Source: Clostridium folliculivorans
GTDB taxonomy: Bacteria; Bacillota; Clostridia; Clostridiales; Clostridiaceae
Length of the DNA stretch: 64,000 bases
NCBI RefSeq assembly: GCF_024341905.1
Contig: NZ_BQXY01000002.1
Span: forward strand, 620,001 to 684,000
Direction: 5' to 3'
Shown here: piece by piece, positions 27,309 to 35,395 of the stretch
Layout of the letters: every line of letters begins with the position of its first letter
Position numbering within the stretch: position 1 is the first letter of the stretch
Program-made: the position numbers and the translations under genes
Notes under the pieces: model-generated
Told to the model about the DNA's origin: nothing
Database searches by the model: none
Seen by the model: the letters and a program-made list of their open reading frames with translations, nothing else

Positions 27309-27356
27309 AAAGCCATGCATATAAGGAGATTTGTCTTCCTTAATTATGCACAGCTT
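27309..27356 (-). terminator. Long hairpin after the HTH-protein gene
   Basis: Imperfect arms pair over about 20 bases (AAAGCCATGCATATAAGG against CCTTAATTATGCACAGCTTT). The left part resembles the hairpin at 10490 (AAAGCCATGCATA). It lies 60 bp after the stop at 27417 on the minus strand, with only a weak T-run. Confidence 0.5.
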
Positions 27357-27416
27357 TGATTTTTATAAAGAGCTTTTATGCATTTTGTAGCAGCTCTTTC
27401 TTAAATAATACATATA

Positions 27417-28193
27417 TTATATTTTCTTGAGTTCTTCTAAAAGACGTTTATTTCGTTGCTCAGTCATGAAATTCCTTCTACTGAACAGTTCAATAAATAC
27501 AAAAAGTTCTCTTTCAGTATTTATGACTTGCTTAGTCTTATTACTTCGCTTATTCTTTATTATTACTTTATTCCCTTTTCTTATGGCGTCTAAAGCACTT
27601 CTGAGAATTACTTTTATATCATTGTATAAGATCTCGTTTTCTCTTAAATGTCTTTCTCTTACCTTTTCTCTTAGGTAATCTCTTTGCACATCCTTAAGAA
27701 AAAGTCTATATAAATTGCTTTCAAAATCATCATAAATGATTAATTCATTCTCTTCATTTTTAATCTTTCCAAATACTCTTTCCATAGCATCATAGGTTGT
27801 AATCCATATGTCTCCAGCTTGTTTGATTTCATGTTTTTCAAACTTTCCTCTTTCAATGGCCTTTCTAATAGTAGAACCATCAGAAAAGCCCCATTTCTTT
27901 GCAGCTTCGGATAAAGTCATAACAGCACTTAGATTATTATTAACTTCATCTTCATTTACATAGAACAGCGTTTTTATATCTTCTGAACCTATATACCCAT
28001 AAAAATTATCTAATTCACGTCCATATTGGTCATATTGATTTGATATAAAAAATATTTTTTTTCTTCTATTCAATAAATCATACACACTATCAATATCTAA
28101 AATTGGTGTTATTTCGTTATTTTCTTCAGTATCATAAGCCTTGACTGGGTAAAGCCTTCTATTTTCTACTGTAATGATACTAATGCCACTCAT
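27417..28193 (-). CDS. HTH-domain protein, probable DNA-binding regulator
   Basis: A 258-residue cytosolic protein in three parts. Residues 1-88 are an unknown alpha/beta segment with YDLLNRRKKIFFIS. Residues about 90-145 form a helix-turn-helix of the excisionase/phage-helix type (MTLSEAAKKWGFSDGSTIRK, then AIERGKFEKHEIKQAGDIW). The C-terminal 100 residues are strongly basic and helical (DYLREKVRERHLRENEIL, IIKNKRSNKTKQVI). No recombinase or phage gene is nearby. GGAAGGAAG precedes the ATG. Confidence 0.75.
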   Translation of the reverse strand: MSGISIITVENRRLYPVKAYDTEENNEITPILDIDSVYDLLNRRKKIFFISNQYDQYGRELDNFYGYIGSEDIKTLFYVNEDEVNNNLSAVMTLSEAAKKWGFSDGSTIRKAIERGKFEKHEIKQAGDIWITTYDAMERVFGKIKNEENELIIYDDFESNLYRLFLKDVQRDYLREKVRERHLRENEILYNDIKVILRSALDAIRKGNKVIIKNKRSNKTKQVINTERELFVFIELFSRRNFMTEQRNKRLLEELKKI

Positions 28194-28330
28194 AACATCT
28201 TCCTTCCGCGAATCTCATCAAAAAGTGAACTGTATTATAAAAACGAACTTGATCCTAATAAAATACAACCTTCGGTGGTTTTATTTTATAAAGATAATTT
28301 TACAGCTATTAATTTTCTTAAAGATCTCTA

Positions 28331-29101
28331 TTAGTCTCCCATTACATCAAATAGACCTTGTGATTCTTTAGATGTAACATCAACAATTTTATAGAAAAAT
28401 TCCTTCTGAGTCAATTCCCCTCTGTCAATAGAATCATCTATCTTTCCGTCTCTTAAAAATAAAAGTCTTTTTGCATAGCTTGCCACCATTGAATCGTGAG
28501 TAACCATAACTATAGCAATTCCATCATTAACATTACGCTCCTTGAGTAATTTAAGCATATCATGAGAATTCTTTGTATCCAAATTTCCTGTTGGTTCGTC
28601 TGCAACTATCATTCTAGGATCTGAAACTAAGGCTCTTGCTGCAGCTGCTCTCTGCCTCTGTCCACCTGAACATTCTACAGGGAACTTGTCTAAGAACTCG
28701 AAAATATTAAGTTTCTTTGCTATATTTTCAACTCTTTCCTTTATCTCAGCCTTTGATTTATTTGCTAAAACCAAAGGTACATTTATATTTTCTCTTATTG
28801 TTAATGTATCGATTAGATTAAAATCCTGAAAAATATATCCTATATTATCTCTTCTAAACTCCCCAACTTTTCTTTCAGACATCTTATAGATACTTTCTCC
28901 ATTGAAAAGCACTGCGCCTTTTGTTGGATTATCTATATTAGCCAATATATTTAAGAAGGTTGATTTTCCCGAACCAGATGGACCCATTATACATATAAAA
29001 TCCCCTTCATTTACTGTTAAGCTAACTCCATTGAGTGCCTTTACTTGACTTTCTCCTCCATAAATTTTAATTAAATCTTTTACAGTTATTATCTCTTTCA
29101 T
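28331..29101 (-). CDS. ABC transporter ATP-binding protein (MacB/Bce type)
   Basis: A 256-residue ATPase. The Walker A is GPSGSGKST near residue 40, the Q-loop is FQDFNL, the signature is ECSGGQRQR, the Walker B is RMIVADEPTGNLD, and the H-loop is MVTHDS. The FtsX-like permease gene lies 30 bp upstream on the same strand, as in two-component Bce/Yxd peptide-antibiotic detoxification exporters. No response regulator or kinase is adjacent, unlike canonical bce loci. GGAGG precedes the ATG. Confidence 0.93.
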   Translation of the reverse strand: MKEIITVKDLIKIYGGESQVKALNGVSLTVNEGDFICIMGPSGSGKSTFLNILANIDNPTKGAVLFNGESIYKMSERKVGEFRRDNIGYIFQDFNLIDTLTIRENINVPLVLANKSKAEIKERVENIAKKLNIFEFLDKFPVECSGGQRQRAAAARALVSDPRMIVADEPTGNLDTKNSHDMLKLLKERNVNDGIAIVMVTHDSMVASYAKRLLFLRDGKIDDSIDRGELTQKEFFYKIVDVTSKESQGLFDVMGD

Positions 29102-29130
29102 ATCAATACCTCCAAATTTACCGTTTAAAT

Positions 29131-30453
29131 TTACATCACGAGTTTTTTATATATTAAATAAGAAAATAAAGTCATAAAAAGAAATATTCCTAAGAATATA
29201 CCTAACAAAATCATAGCAAGCTGAACAGTTATAATTCCAAAGGTTGCAAACTTAAATAGGTAAACAACAATGTGGATTAACGGTATGATTATTGCTATGC
29301 CATAAAGCATCAATATTTCTTCTTTTATAATCCTCTTTATGAGTTTTTTATAATACCCAATCAACCCTAACTGCCTAAATATGTGTTTTCTATAGGAAGC
29401 TTCTATTATAAATTTATATAGTATACTTACACCTAAGGATACTAAAGCACAAACATATACAAATATTCCCGCAGCCTTTATTTGATATATTTTTTCATTC
29501 ATCCCTATCATATATATAAGAACAACTGTAGAAACTGCTAAAGTCATAATTAAAAAATTTACTTTCTTTAATGAGTAATGAAGATTACTTAGAGAAATCA
29601 TTTTTATTTTATCATTAGAATACTTATCCCTTTTTAACTCCATGATCTTTTCTGGAAAGTAATAACGTAACAATCTCTGTATTCCTGCTACCGATATAAA
29701 CATATATAAAAATAGTAGTGAATGAAAAACCTTTGAATTTAAGAATAGTGCGGTTAATGGTATAAAATATAATATTGTAGATGTAAGATGAAAATTCTTA
29801 CCATCTCTTTTCTTAGAATTACCCCCAAAAATATTCTTCAAATCCTCAGGAATATCGAGGTTAGCAAAATTCTTTGTTTTCGGTGTATAAAGCTGTCTTT
29901 TCCCATAAATTAAATCTTTTATTTCCTTATTGAATACATAAGTGTAATCTCCAATAATTAAATAAGGACATACTATAAATGCAATTATTATTATAGTAAG
30001 TACCAAACTATCTTTCGAATAATGAAATGAACCGACATTCATTCCTAAAAGTTTAAATAGCACTTCTGACAAGATTGGCATTGTAACTATACCAAAAGCT
30101 ATTCCAAGTACACTTCCTACTAGACCAATAAGAAGATTTTGAAAACTTATCAGCCCTATCATCTTATAAGAACAGACCCCATTTAATTCTGCTATGGCTA
30201 GTTCCTTGGATTTTTCAGTCATAAAATACGAATTAGTAAAAAACACTACAAACATTAACAGAAGAGTCAAAAAGAATAACAACATCTGAAATGTTTCCCA
30301 AATAGTACCTCCAGTAGCTATATTCTTACTATCATCCATTAAATTATAAGCATAAAATAACGCTGATGATGAAAAAGCTATTGATAATAAATAAGAAATA
30401 GTCTGCCTTAAATCAGTCTTTAGCATCTTAATTGCAAACTTGTATGTGCCCAT
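29131..30453 (-). CDS. FtsX-like ABC permease (shortened BceB type)
   Basis: The start at 30453 follows GGGGGGAGAAC. An ATG eight codons earlier lacks a site. The protein of 440 residues has about ten membrane segments in groups, with MTEKSKELAIAELNGVCSYK, the cytosolic coupling stretch typical of FtsX/BceB, near residue 80. BceB proteins are about 640 residues with a large extracellular domain that binds peptide antibiotics. Here the region between the membrane groups is only a short hydrophilic stretch, so the sensor domain appears to be missing. That places it nearer to the lantibiotic or heme-type short permeases, or it is a deletion form. Confidence 0.85.
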   Translation of the reverse strand: MGTYKFAIKMLKTDLRQTISYLLSIAFSSSALFYAYNLMDDSKNIATGGTIWETFQMLLFFLTLLLMFVVFFTNSYFMTEKSKELAIAELNGVCSYKMIGLISFQNLLIGLVGSVLGIAFGIVTMPILSEVLFKLLGMNVGSFHYSKDSLVLTIIIIAFIVCPYLIIGDYTYVFNKEIKDLIYGKRQLYTPKTKNFANLDIPEDLKNIFGGNSKKRDGKNFHLTSTILYFIPLTALFLNSKVFHSLLFLYMFISVAGIQRLLRYYFPEKIMELKRDKYSNDKIKMISLSNLHYSLKKVNFLIMTLAVSTVVLIYMIGMNEKIYQIKAAGIFVYVCALVSLGVSILYKFIIEASYRKHIFRQLGLIGYYKKLIKRIIKEEILMLYGIAIIIPLIHIVVYLFKFATFGIITVQLAMILLGIFLGIFLFMTLFSYLIYKKLVM

Positions 30454-30649
30454 GTTCTCCCCCCAATTTGCTTGCATTTTTTCATATTTTATAGGACTCC
30501 AACTTTAATTATTAACTTATATACTTATAAACTCTTAAATGCTATGCTTTTCGATAGTTTTATATTAAATTTAAGTTGAATTCCTATATTGTTAACTTTG
30601 AAAATAAACCTATTTTTTAAACCATTTATTACTGTTGCACAGACATGCC

Positions 30650-30996
30650 ATGGATGTACCACTTCGTAATAAAACTTTCGGAGAATTTACGAATCTTTAT
30701 TTATTTCTATAGTGAACACTTTAATTTTATGAACTATGAAAAAAATATATTGTCACTATATAGTGACAATATAATTATATGCCTGAAAACATTTACTTAC
30801 AAATTCAAATTAGCTGATTTTCTAATATATTTAGCTACTTTATATCCATATCCTTCATTTCACTAGGTCGTGAATATAACAGCTAAATTATTTATTATAT
30901 AAGGCTCCAACTTCAACTATTAAGTTAAACATGCTCGATAATCCCCAGAAGCCGAGATTATCAAATATATATTTTATTACGAAGTGGTACATCCAT
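30650..30996. repeat. 347-bp unit bounded by perfect 25-bp inverted repeats
   Basis: Left arm 30650-30674 reads ATGGATGTACCACTTCGTAA followed by TAAAA, and right arm 30972-30996 is its exact inverted copy. The interior has no convincing gene, a family B fragment (TTACGAATCTTTATTT near 30688), a family A-like half near 30920-30960, and the 28-bp palindrome listed separately. It lies in the 830-bp gap upstream of the ABC permease. A non-autonomous mobile element is the simplest reading. Confidence 0.65.
30746..30773. promoter_or_regulatory. 28-bp perfect palindrome
   Basis: The core TGTCACTATATAGTGACA extends five more perfectly matched bases on each side (TATAT/ATATA). It lies about 290 bp upstream of the ABC permease start. 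The size suits a dimeric repressor site, but it lies within an apparently mobile unit, so it may instead belong to that unit. Confidence 0.5.
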
Positions 30997-31096
30997 ATTA
31001 ATCTTTTAAGTTATTCAATATCTAATGTTAATGCCTTCTATAGAATTATTGATATTATTTTAGCCATCCAATCAATATTAATCTATTACATATGAT

Positions 31097-31140
31097 TAAC
31101 AACATTTTTTTAATACATATTCTCAGTGGTTTTATATACT
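31097..31140 (+). repeat. Solitary family C arm
   Basis: AACAACATTTTTTTAATACA, followed by TATTCTCAGTGGTTTTATAT, matches the right arm and flank of the hairpin at 39404-39465. No facing left arm is present. Confidence 0.6.
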
Positions 31141-31204
31141 ACAAACCTTCTCTATATAGAGATTCAATTATACTGTATAAAAGTTTTTTACTTTTCTTTA
31201 AAGT

Positions 31205-31245
31205 AAAAAAGAGCTCAATCTTTCGTTATTAAGATTAAACCCTCT
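31205..31245 (-). terminator. Weak terminator after the esterase gene
   Basis: On the minus strand an imperfect stem around TTTAATCTT / AAGATTGAG is followed by CTCTTTTTTAC. It lies about 45 bp after the stop at 31287. Confidence 0.5.
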
Positions 31246-31286
31246 TCATAGTATAAGTGATCATTTTTATTTTTCAACTTGAAATA

Positions 31287-32186
31287 CTAGTGTTTTTTTA
31301 ACCATTCTACAACTAAATCAAACCAATGTTCACAATGCGGATTTATATGAGCAGGCTCAGAAGCAGTAGTTTCATCACACAAAGATAGTCCATGGACTCC
31401 ACTTTCGAAAATATGAAGTTCATATGGCACTTTATTCTTAGTTAATTCAGATGCAAATTTTAATGAATTAGATACATAAACAAGCCCATCATCTGCAGTA
31501 TGCCAGATAAAAGTTGGTGGTGTACTTGGAGTAACATAATTTGTTGGACTAAGCTCTGCTAATTCTTCTTTTGTAAGATCTGATTTTCCAAATATAGCTT
31601 TATTAGAAACCTTCCAAAATTCTCTTACCCATTCATTGCCGGTTTCTTCAACTTCTTCTTTCATCAAATTATAGTCTAGCAATGGATAACCTAAAATTAC
31701 TGTATTAGGTTTAAATGTTTCATTGCTAACATTGAATTTTTCTTTTAGCAATTCGTCCTGCCAATGAACTCCCATACTTGCAGCTAAATGTGCTCCTGCT
31801 GAGAATCCACATATGCTGATTTTTTCATTGTCTACAAGCCACTCTTCTGCATTCTCTTTTATTACCATCATTGCTTTTGCTAAATCAAATAATGGACCTG
31901 GATAAACTGCCCTTTCGTTCACCTGCGGAAGATTATTGAAGTCAATCTCCATATTATTAAAGCAAGTATTATATCTAAGTACAAAAGTATTATAGCCTTT
32001 TGTTGCAAATCTCATCGCAATAGGCTCTGCTTCTCTGTCAGAAGTTCCAAGGTACCCACCTCCAGGACAAATGATTACAGAAGCTCTCTTTTTATTTGTC
32101 TGGAACTCCATTGAGTTGTCCAAAATATAAGTAACTAAATTTACCTGCTCATTATCTTCCCATAGTTGAATTTTTTTAATTAACAC
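31287..32186 (-). CDS. Alpha/beta-hydrolase esterase (BD-FAE / acetyl-xylan-esterase-like)
   Basis: A 299-residue esterase. The oxyanion-hole motif is CPGGGYLG (residues 40-47), the nucleophile elbow is GFSAG with S129, the acid is in HTADDGLV (D232 or D233), and the histidine is H265 in SGVHGLS. This is the layout of esterases that deacetylate xylan or other acylated sugars. There is no signal peptide, so an internalised oligosaccharide or glycoside is the likely substrate. It starts with GTG after GGGGGAATTT. No sugar operon is nearby. Confidence 0.85.
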   Translation of the reverse strand: MLIKKIQLWEDNEQVNLVTYILDNSMEFQTNKKRASVIICPGGGYLGTSDREAEPIAMRFATKGYNTFVLRYNTCFNNMEIDFNNLPQVNERAVYPGPLFDLAKAMMVIKENAEEWLVDNEKISICGFSAGAHLAASMGVHWQDELLKEKFNVSNETFKPNTVILGYPLLDYNLMKEEVEETGNEWVREFWKVSNKAIFGKSDLTKEELAELSPTNYVTPSTPPTFIWHTADDGLVYVSNSLKFASELTKNKVPYELHIFESGVHGLSLCDETTASEPAHINPHCEHWFDLVVEWLKKH

Positions 32187-32389
32187 ACCAAATTCCCCCT
32201 ACCCTTTATTAAAAGTTATTTACTTCACAATTGTATTAATTTAATAAAAAAGTAATGTAATACAGTATAAAGTTAACACTGCTTATCCTATAATTATACA
32301 TCTCATTTATTGGATCTTAAATATTAGTATTAATTTTTCTACCTATTGTTTTGTATTTTCGCTTGTTCAAGTTTAGTAATTATTGAAAT

Positions 32390-33415
32390 TTACAGCTCTA
32401 AATCTAATCCCTCGTATGATTTATCTATAGAATTATATATATTCTGCAATCTATTTCCAATGGCTTTAATGTCTTTTTTCTTCACAAGTTCATAGGCGGC
32501 ATCCTTTAAGGAAGGTAATGATCCATCAATTATTTTTTCTATTTTATCCTGAAACTCATCTAAGGTGGATGCTTTATAAATCTCTTTTCCATCAGAAAAG
32601 TCATCACTATAGATAGGAATATCTCGTACCAACACTGCAATCTTCATTGCCAATGCTTCCAGTAAAACAATGCCTTCTGTTTCCTCGTGAGTGAGAAATA
32701 AAAACAAATCGCTCCCACTATAAGCATCTCTAAGCTCATCAGCAGAAATATATCCTGGAAAAATTACGTTCTTAGGTGCTTCTGCAATAGCTTTTTGTAT
32801 ATATGATGGTACAAGTTTTAAATTAGTGTAGCCAAACCAAATAAATTTTATATCAGGCATACGTTTAGCCAATTTTATAAAATCACTGATTCCTTTTCGC
32901 TCTATGTAATGGCCAACTGATATAACTACTTTTTCATTAGGTTTCAGCTTATACTTCTCTCTGAACCTCTTGACTCCGTCAGGGCTTGGGCTAAAATAGG
33001 AAAGGTCAACTCCATTTGATAAAGCGAATATTGGCTTTTTAATACCATAACCGCTAAGTAACTTTTTTGAGTATTCTGTTGGAGTTATAATAACATCCCC
33101 GAGGCTATAACAAAACATAATCCATTTTTTAAAAAGTGGTGCAAAAAAATCGGATCCTTTAAAGGAATTTTTAAAATCCTCCATTGTAGAATGTCCATAA
33201 TATATTACTTTCTTACCTTTCATCTTTGCAACTATCGCAGCAACCACAGAATCAGGAAAAATCGTATTAAGTTGCATTACATCATAATAATCTTTTTTAT
33301 TCGATGTATAAGCAATATTATTTTCTTCCATTGCTTTTTGCTGATGATGGATTGCTTTTCCAACTCCACTCTTTTCCACAATTTTCAGAGATCCCTTAAA
33401 TAAAAATATCTTCAT
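32390..33415 (-). CDS. GT4-family glycosyltransferase
   Basis: The ATG at 33415 is chosen: GGAGG is nine bases away, versus three for an upstream TTG. The 341-residue protein has a short N-domain (MKIFLFKGSLKIVEKSGVGK) and a GT-B C-domain. The C-domain has VVISVGHYIERKGISDFI, the phosphate- and nucleotide-contacting FPGYISADELRDAYSGSDLF, and the family E-x7-E motif in EETEGIVLLEAL. It resembles diacylglycerol glucosyltransferases more than capsule enzymes. The second GT4 gene at 37787 and a VTT membrane protein nearby suggest a glycolipid locus. Confidence 0.88.
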   Translation of the reverse strand: MKIFLFKGSLKIVEKSGVGKAIHHQQKAMEENNIAYTSNKKDYYDVMQLNTIFPDSVVAAIVAKMKGKKVIYYGHSTMEDFKNSFKGSDFFAPLFKKWIMFCYSLGDVIITPTEYSKKLLSGYGIKKPIFALSNGVDLSYFSPSPDGVKRFREKYKLKPNEKVVISVGHYIERKGISDFIKLAKRMPDIKFIWFGYTNLKLVPSYIQKAIAEAPKNVIFPGYISADELRDAYSGSDLFLFLTHEETEGIVLLEALAMKIAVLVRDIPIYSDDFSDGKEIYKASTLDEFQDKIEKIIDGSLPSLKDAAYELVKKKDIKAIGNRLQNIYNSIDKSYEGLDLEL

Positions 33416-33516
33416 TAACAACTTCCTCCAGATTTAAACTCACATTGGTTATATGAATTCTTTCATATTAAATATATAGGTTCTTTTATAATAACTCTTC
33501 AAAAATGACTTCTACT

Positions 33517-34125
33517 CTATTTTAATAATGGCAATAAATATTGCATTATCAAATTAAGTCCAAAGCTATAGGCAGCAATGGCAAAGGGTTTGCCTAAAAT
33601 TATAATAACAACAAATTTTCTCAAGGTTATTTTACTAACACCTGCTAAATAACATAGAAGATCGTCCGGTGCTACAGGCATAAATATAGCTATGGCAAAT
33701 AACTTTTCAAAATTTGGTTTTTCAAGCCATCCAACATACTTATTAAAAGTTTTCTTCTTTGCTATATTTTGAACAAAAGAAAGTCCGTACCTTCTAGAAA
33801 TAAGAAATGCTATAATTGAGCCAATACATATTCCAATATAATTATAAATAAACCCTTTAACTGGACCAAAAGCTATGATTCCACCTAGGCATCCTATACC
33901 TCCAGGTGCAATTGGCAATACGGCTTGTACTGCTTGAAATACCATAAAAATCACTGGAGAAAATATTCCAAAATGATGCAAAAACACTTCTAAGGCAGCC
34001 TGAGAAGTGAATAAGTGCTTTTGTACACCATAGATTATAAATACTCCCACTAAGGCCATTCCTAAAAAAGTAATGCTATTGATTACAATATTTATTTTCC
34101 ATTTTTCACGCCCAGTATACTCCAT
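33517..34125 (-). CDS. TVP38/TMEM64 (VTT-domain) membrane protein
   Basis: A 202-residue protein with about five membrane segments and the VTT/SNARE-associated signature. VLPIAPGGIGCLGGIIAFGP near residue 70-90 is a re-entrant loop. AFLISRRYGLSFVQ follows, then FMPVAPDDLLCYLAGVSKI, a second re-entrant loop. The VTT/DedA superfamily includes phospholipid scramblases and undecaprenyl-phosphate or PE flippases, so lipid translocation is a fair guess for this member. It lies between a glycosyltransferase and a two-component system. AAGGAG precedes the ATG. Confidence 0.88.
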   Translation of the reverse strand: MEYTGREKWKINIVINSITFLGMALVGVFIIYGVQKHLFTSQAALEVFLHHFGIFSPVIFMVFQAVQAVLPIAPGGIGCLGGIIAFGPVKGFIYNYIGICIGSIIAFLISRRYGLSFVQNIAKKKTFNKYVGWLEKPNFEKLFAIAIFMPVAPDDLLCYLAGVSKITLRKFVVIIILGKPFAIAAYSFGLNLIMQYLLPLLK

Positions 34126-34331
34126 CCTTAAGCTCCTTATCTAATTTCCTTATATTTATTGTCTCTATTCTATAGTTATAGATATGCCAATAATTAAAAA
34201 GCTAATCTGATAGTTCTATCAACTATTTATGTTATTTTAAATTTTGTCTATTATAGATATACCAGTTCCAAATCAAATGTATTTATCAAGTAAAATACCA
34301 TTAATAATTAAATAGATTATTGGTCTGTTCT

Positions 34332-34462
34332 TAAATCGTGGAAATGGGATATCTATTCCTCTAAATTGACGTACTACTTCAATCATTAGACTCAAAATAA
34401 TGCTTTCGATGGTCTTACGAAGCTTTATTTTGATAAATTTCAATTTGAAGTAGTATGTATAT
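34332..34462 (-). repeat. Nested-hairpin repeat, family B copy 1
   Basis: Read on the minus strand it aligns for about 130 bases with 54418-54562. It has ACTACTTCAAATT, then TTTATCAAAATAAAG, the loop CGTAAGACCATCGAAA, the returning GCATTATTTTG, then TTGAAGTAGTA, and a tail AATAGATATCCCATTTCCACG. The inner arms pair around the conserved loop and ACTACTTCA/TGAAGTAGT pair outside them. It fills most of the 580-bp gap upstream of the VTT gene. No open frame is present. Confidence 0.7.
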
Positions 34463-34590
34463 TAAACTAACTTTCAATAATTATATCAAGTAATTGTAAA
34501 CTACAAATACTGAAAAGTTAAACTAAAATTAAACTGGGTCCTAATTACAAATAAAATTTATAAATTCACTTTATTAATGAAAATAAAAAC

Positions 34591-34617
34591 ACCACCTTTA
34601 CCTTACGCAAAAGTGGT
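34591..34617 (-). terminator. Terminator of the two-component operon
   Basis: ACCAC-CTTT / AAAG-TGGT pairing followed on the minus strand by TGTTTTTATTTTC. It lies 90 bp after the response-regulator stop codon. Confidence 0.65.
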
Positions 34618-34705
34618 CATTATCCCATTCATATTAAAACTCATTGTATGATATTAGCTTGATTTCATGCTTCAGATATTTATATGCCAGTACTAATTTT
34701 CTTAA

Positions 34706-35395
34706 CTATACCTTAAATCTATATCCAGCTCCCCAAACAGTTTCTATATGCGTTGGATTTGAAGGATCTTTTTCAATTTTTTCTCTCAATCTATTAATAT
34801 GAACTGCAACAGTTTTAACGTCTCCATAAGCATCTATTCCCCATATCCGCTCGTACAACATTTCTTTACTGAAGACAACATCAGAATTTGTAACAAGATG
34901 CAGTAGCAACTCATATTCCTTATTTTTGAACTCTATCTCTTCTCCATTAACATAAACTCTATGAGTTTTCGGATTTATCCTTATACTACCAACGTGTATT
35001 TCTTCATTTTTATAAGATTGCCCAGCTGTAAGTCTTTCGTATTGAGCAATATTGGACTTTACTCTTGCAACTAACTCTGTTGGAGAGAACGGTTTTGATA
35101 TATAGTCGTCGGCACCTATACCAAGACCTCTTATCTTATCAGCATCCTCAATCTTAGCAGTTACCATGATTATTGGAATATCAATAACTCCTCTTATTTT
35201 CTTACAGATTTCATATCCATCTATCCCTGGAAGCATTAAGTCCAGAAGAATTATATTATACTCCCCAGAAGTAGCCTGCTTTAATCCATCTTCTCCATTT
35301 GTAGCTATAAAAACTTCAAATCCATTTATTTCTAAAAAGTCTCGTTCAATTTCTGCTATAGATTTATCATCCTCAATTATTAAAACTCTGGCCAT
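34706..35395 (-). CDS. OmpR/PhoB-family response regulator
   Basis: A 229-residue regulator. The receiver domain has the acidic pocket D9/D10, phospho-acceptor D52 (LLDLMLPG), T79 and K101 (KPF). The winged-helix DNA-binding domain starts near residue 130 and ends in TVWGAGYRFKV, the standard OmpR end. The start lies inside the 3' end of the kinase gene (23-bp overlap), with AGGAGG there, so the pair is translationally coupled. Targets may include the neighbouring glycosyltransferase, VTT and PLC-like genes, as an inference from position. Confidence 0.95.
   Translation of the reverse strand: MARVLIIEDDKSIAEIERDFLEINGFEVFIATNGEDGLKQATSGEYNIILLDLMLPGIDGYEICKKIRGVIDIPIIMVTAKIEDADKIRGLGIGADDYISKPFSPTELVARVKSNIAQYERLTAGQSYKNEEIHVGSIRINPKTHRVYVNGEEIEFKNKEYELLLHLVTNSDVVFSKEMLYERIWGIDAYGDVKTVAVHINRLREKIEKDPSNPTHIETVWGAGYRFKV

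Noticed and set aside
27417..28193. Prophage remnant around the HTH protein
   Set aside because: No integrase, capsid or attachment-site-like sequence is nearby. One HTH protein is not enough.
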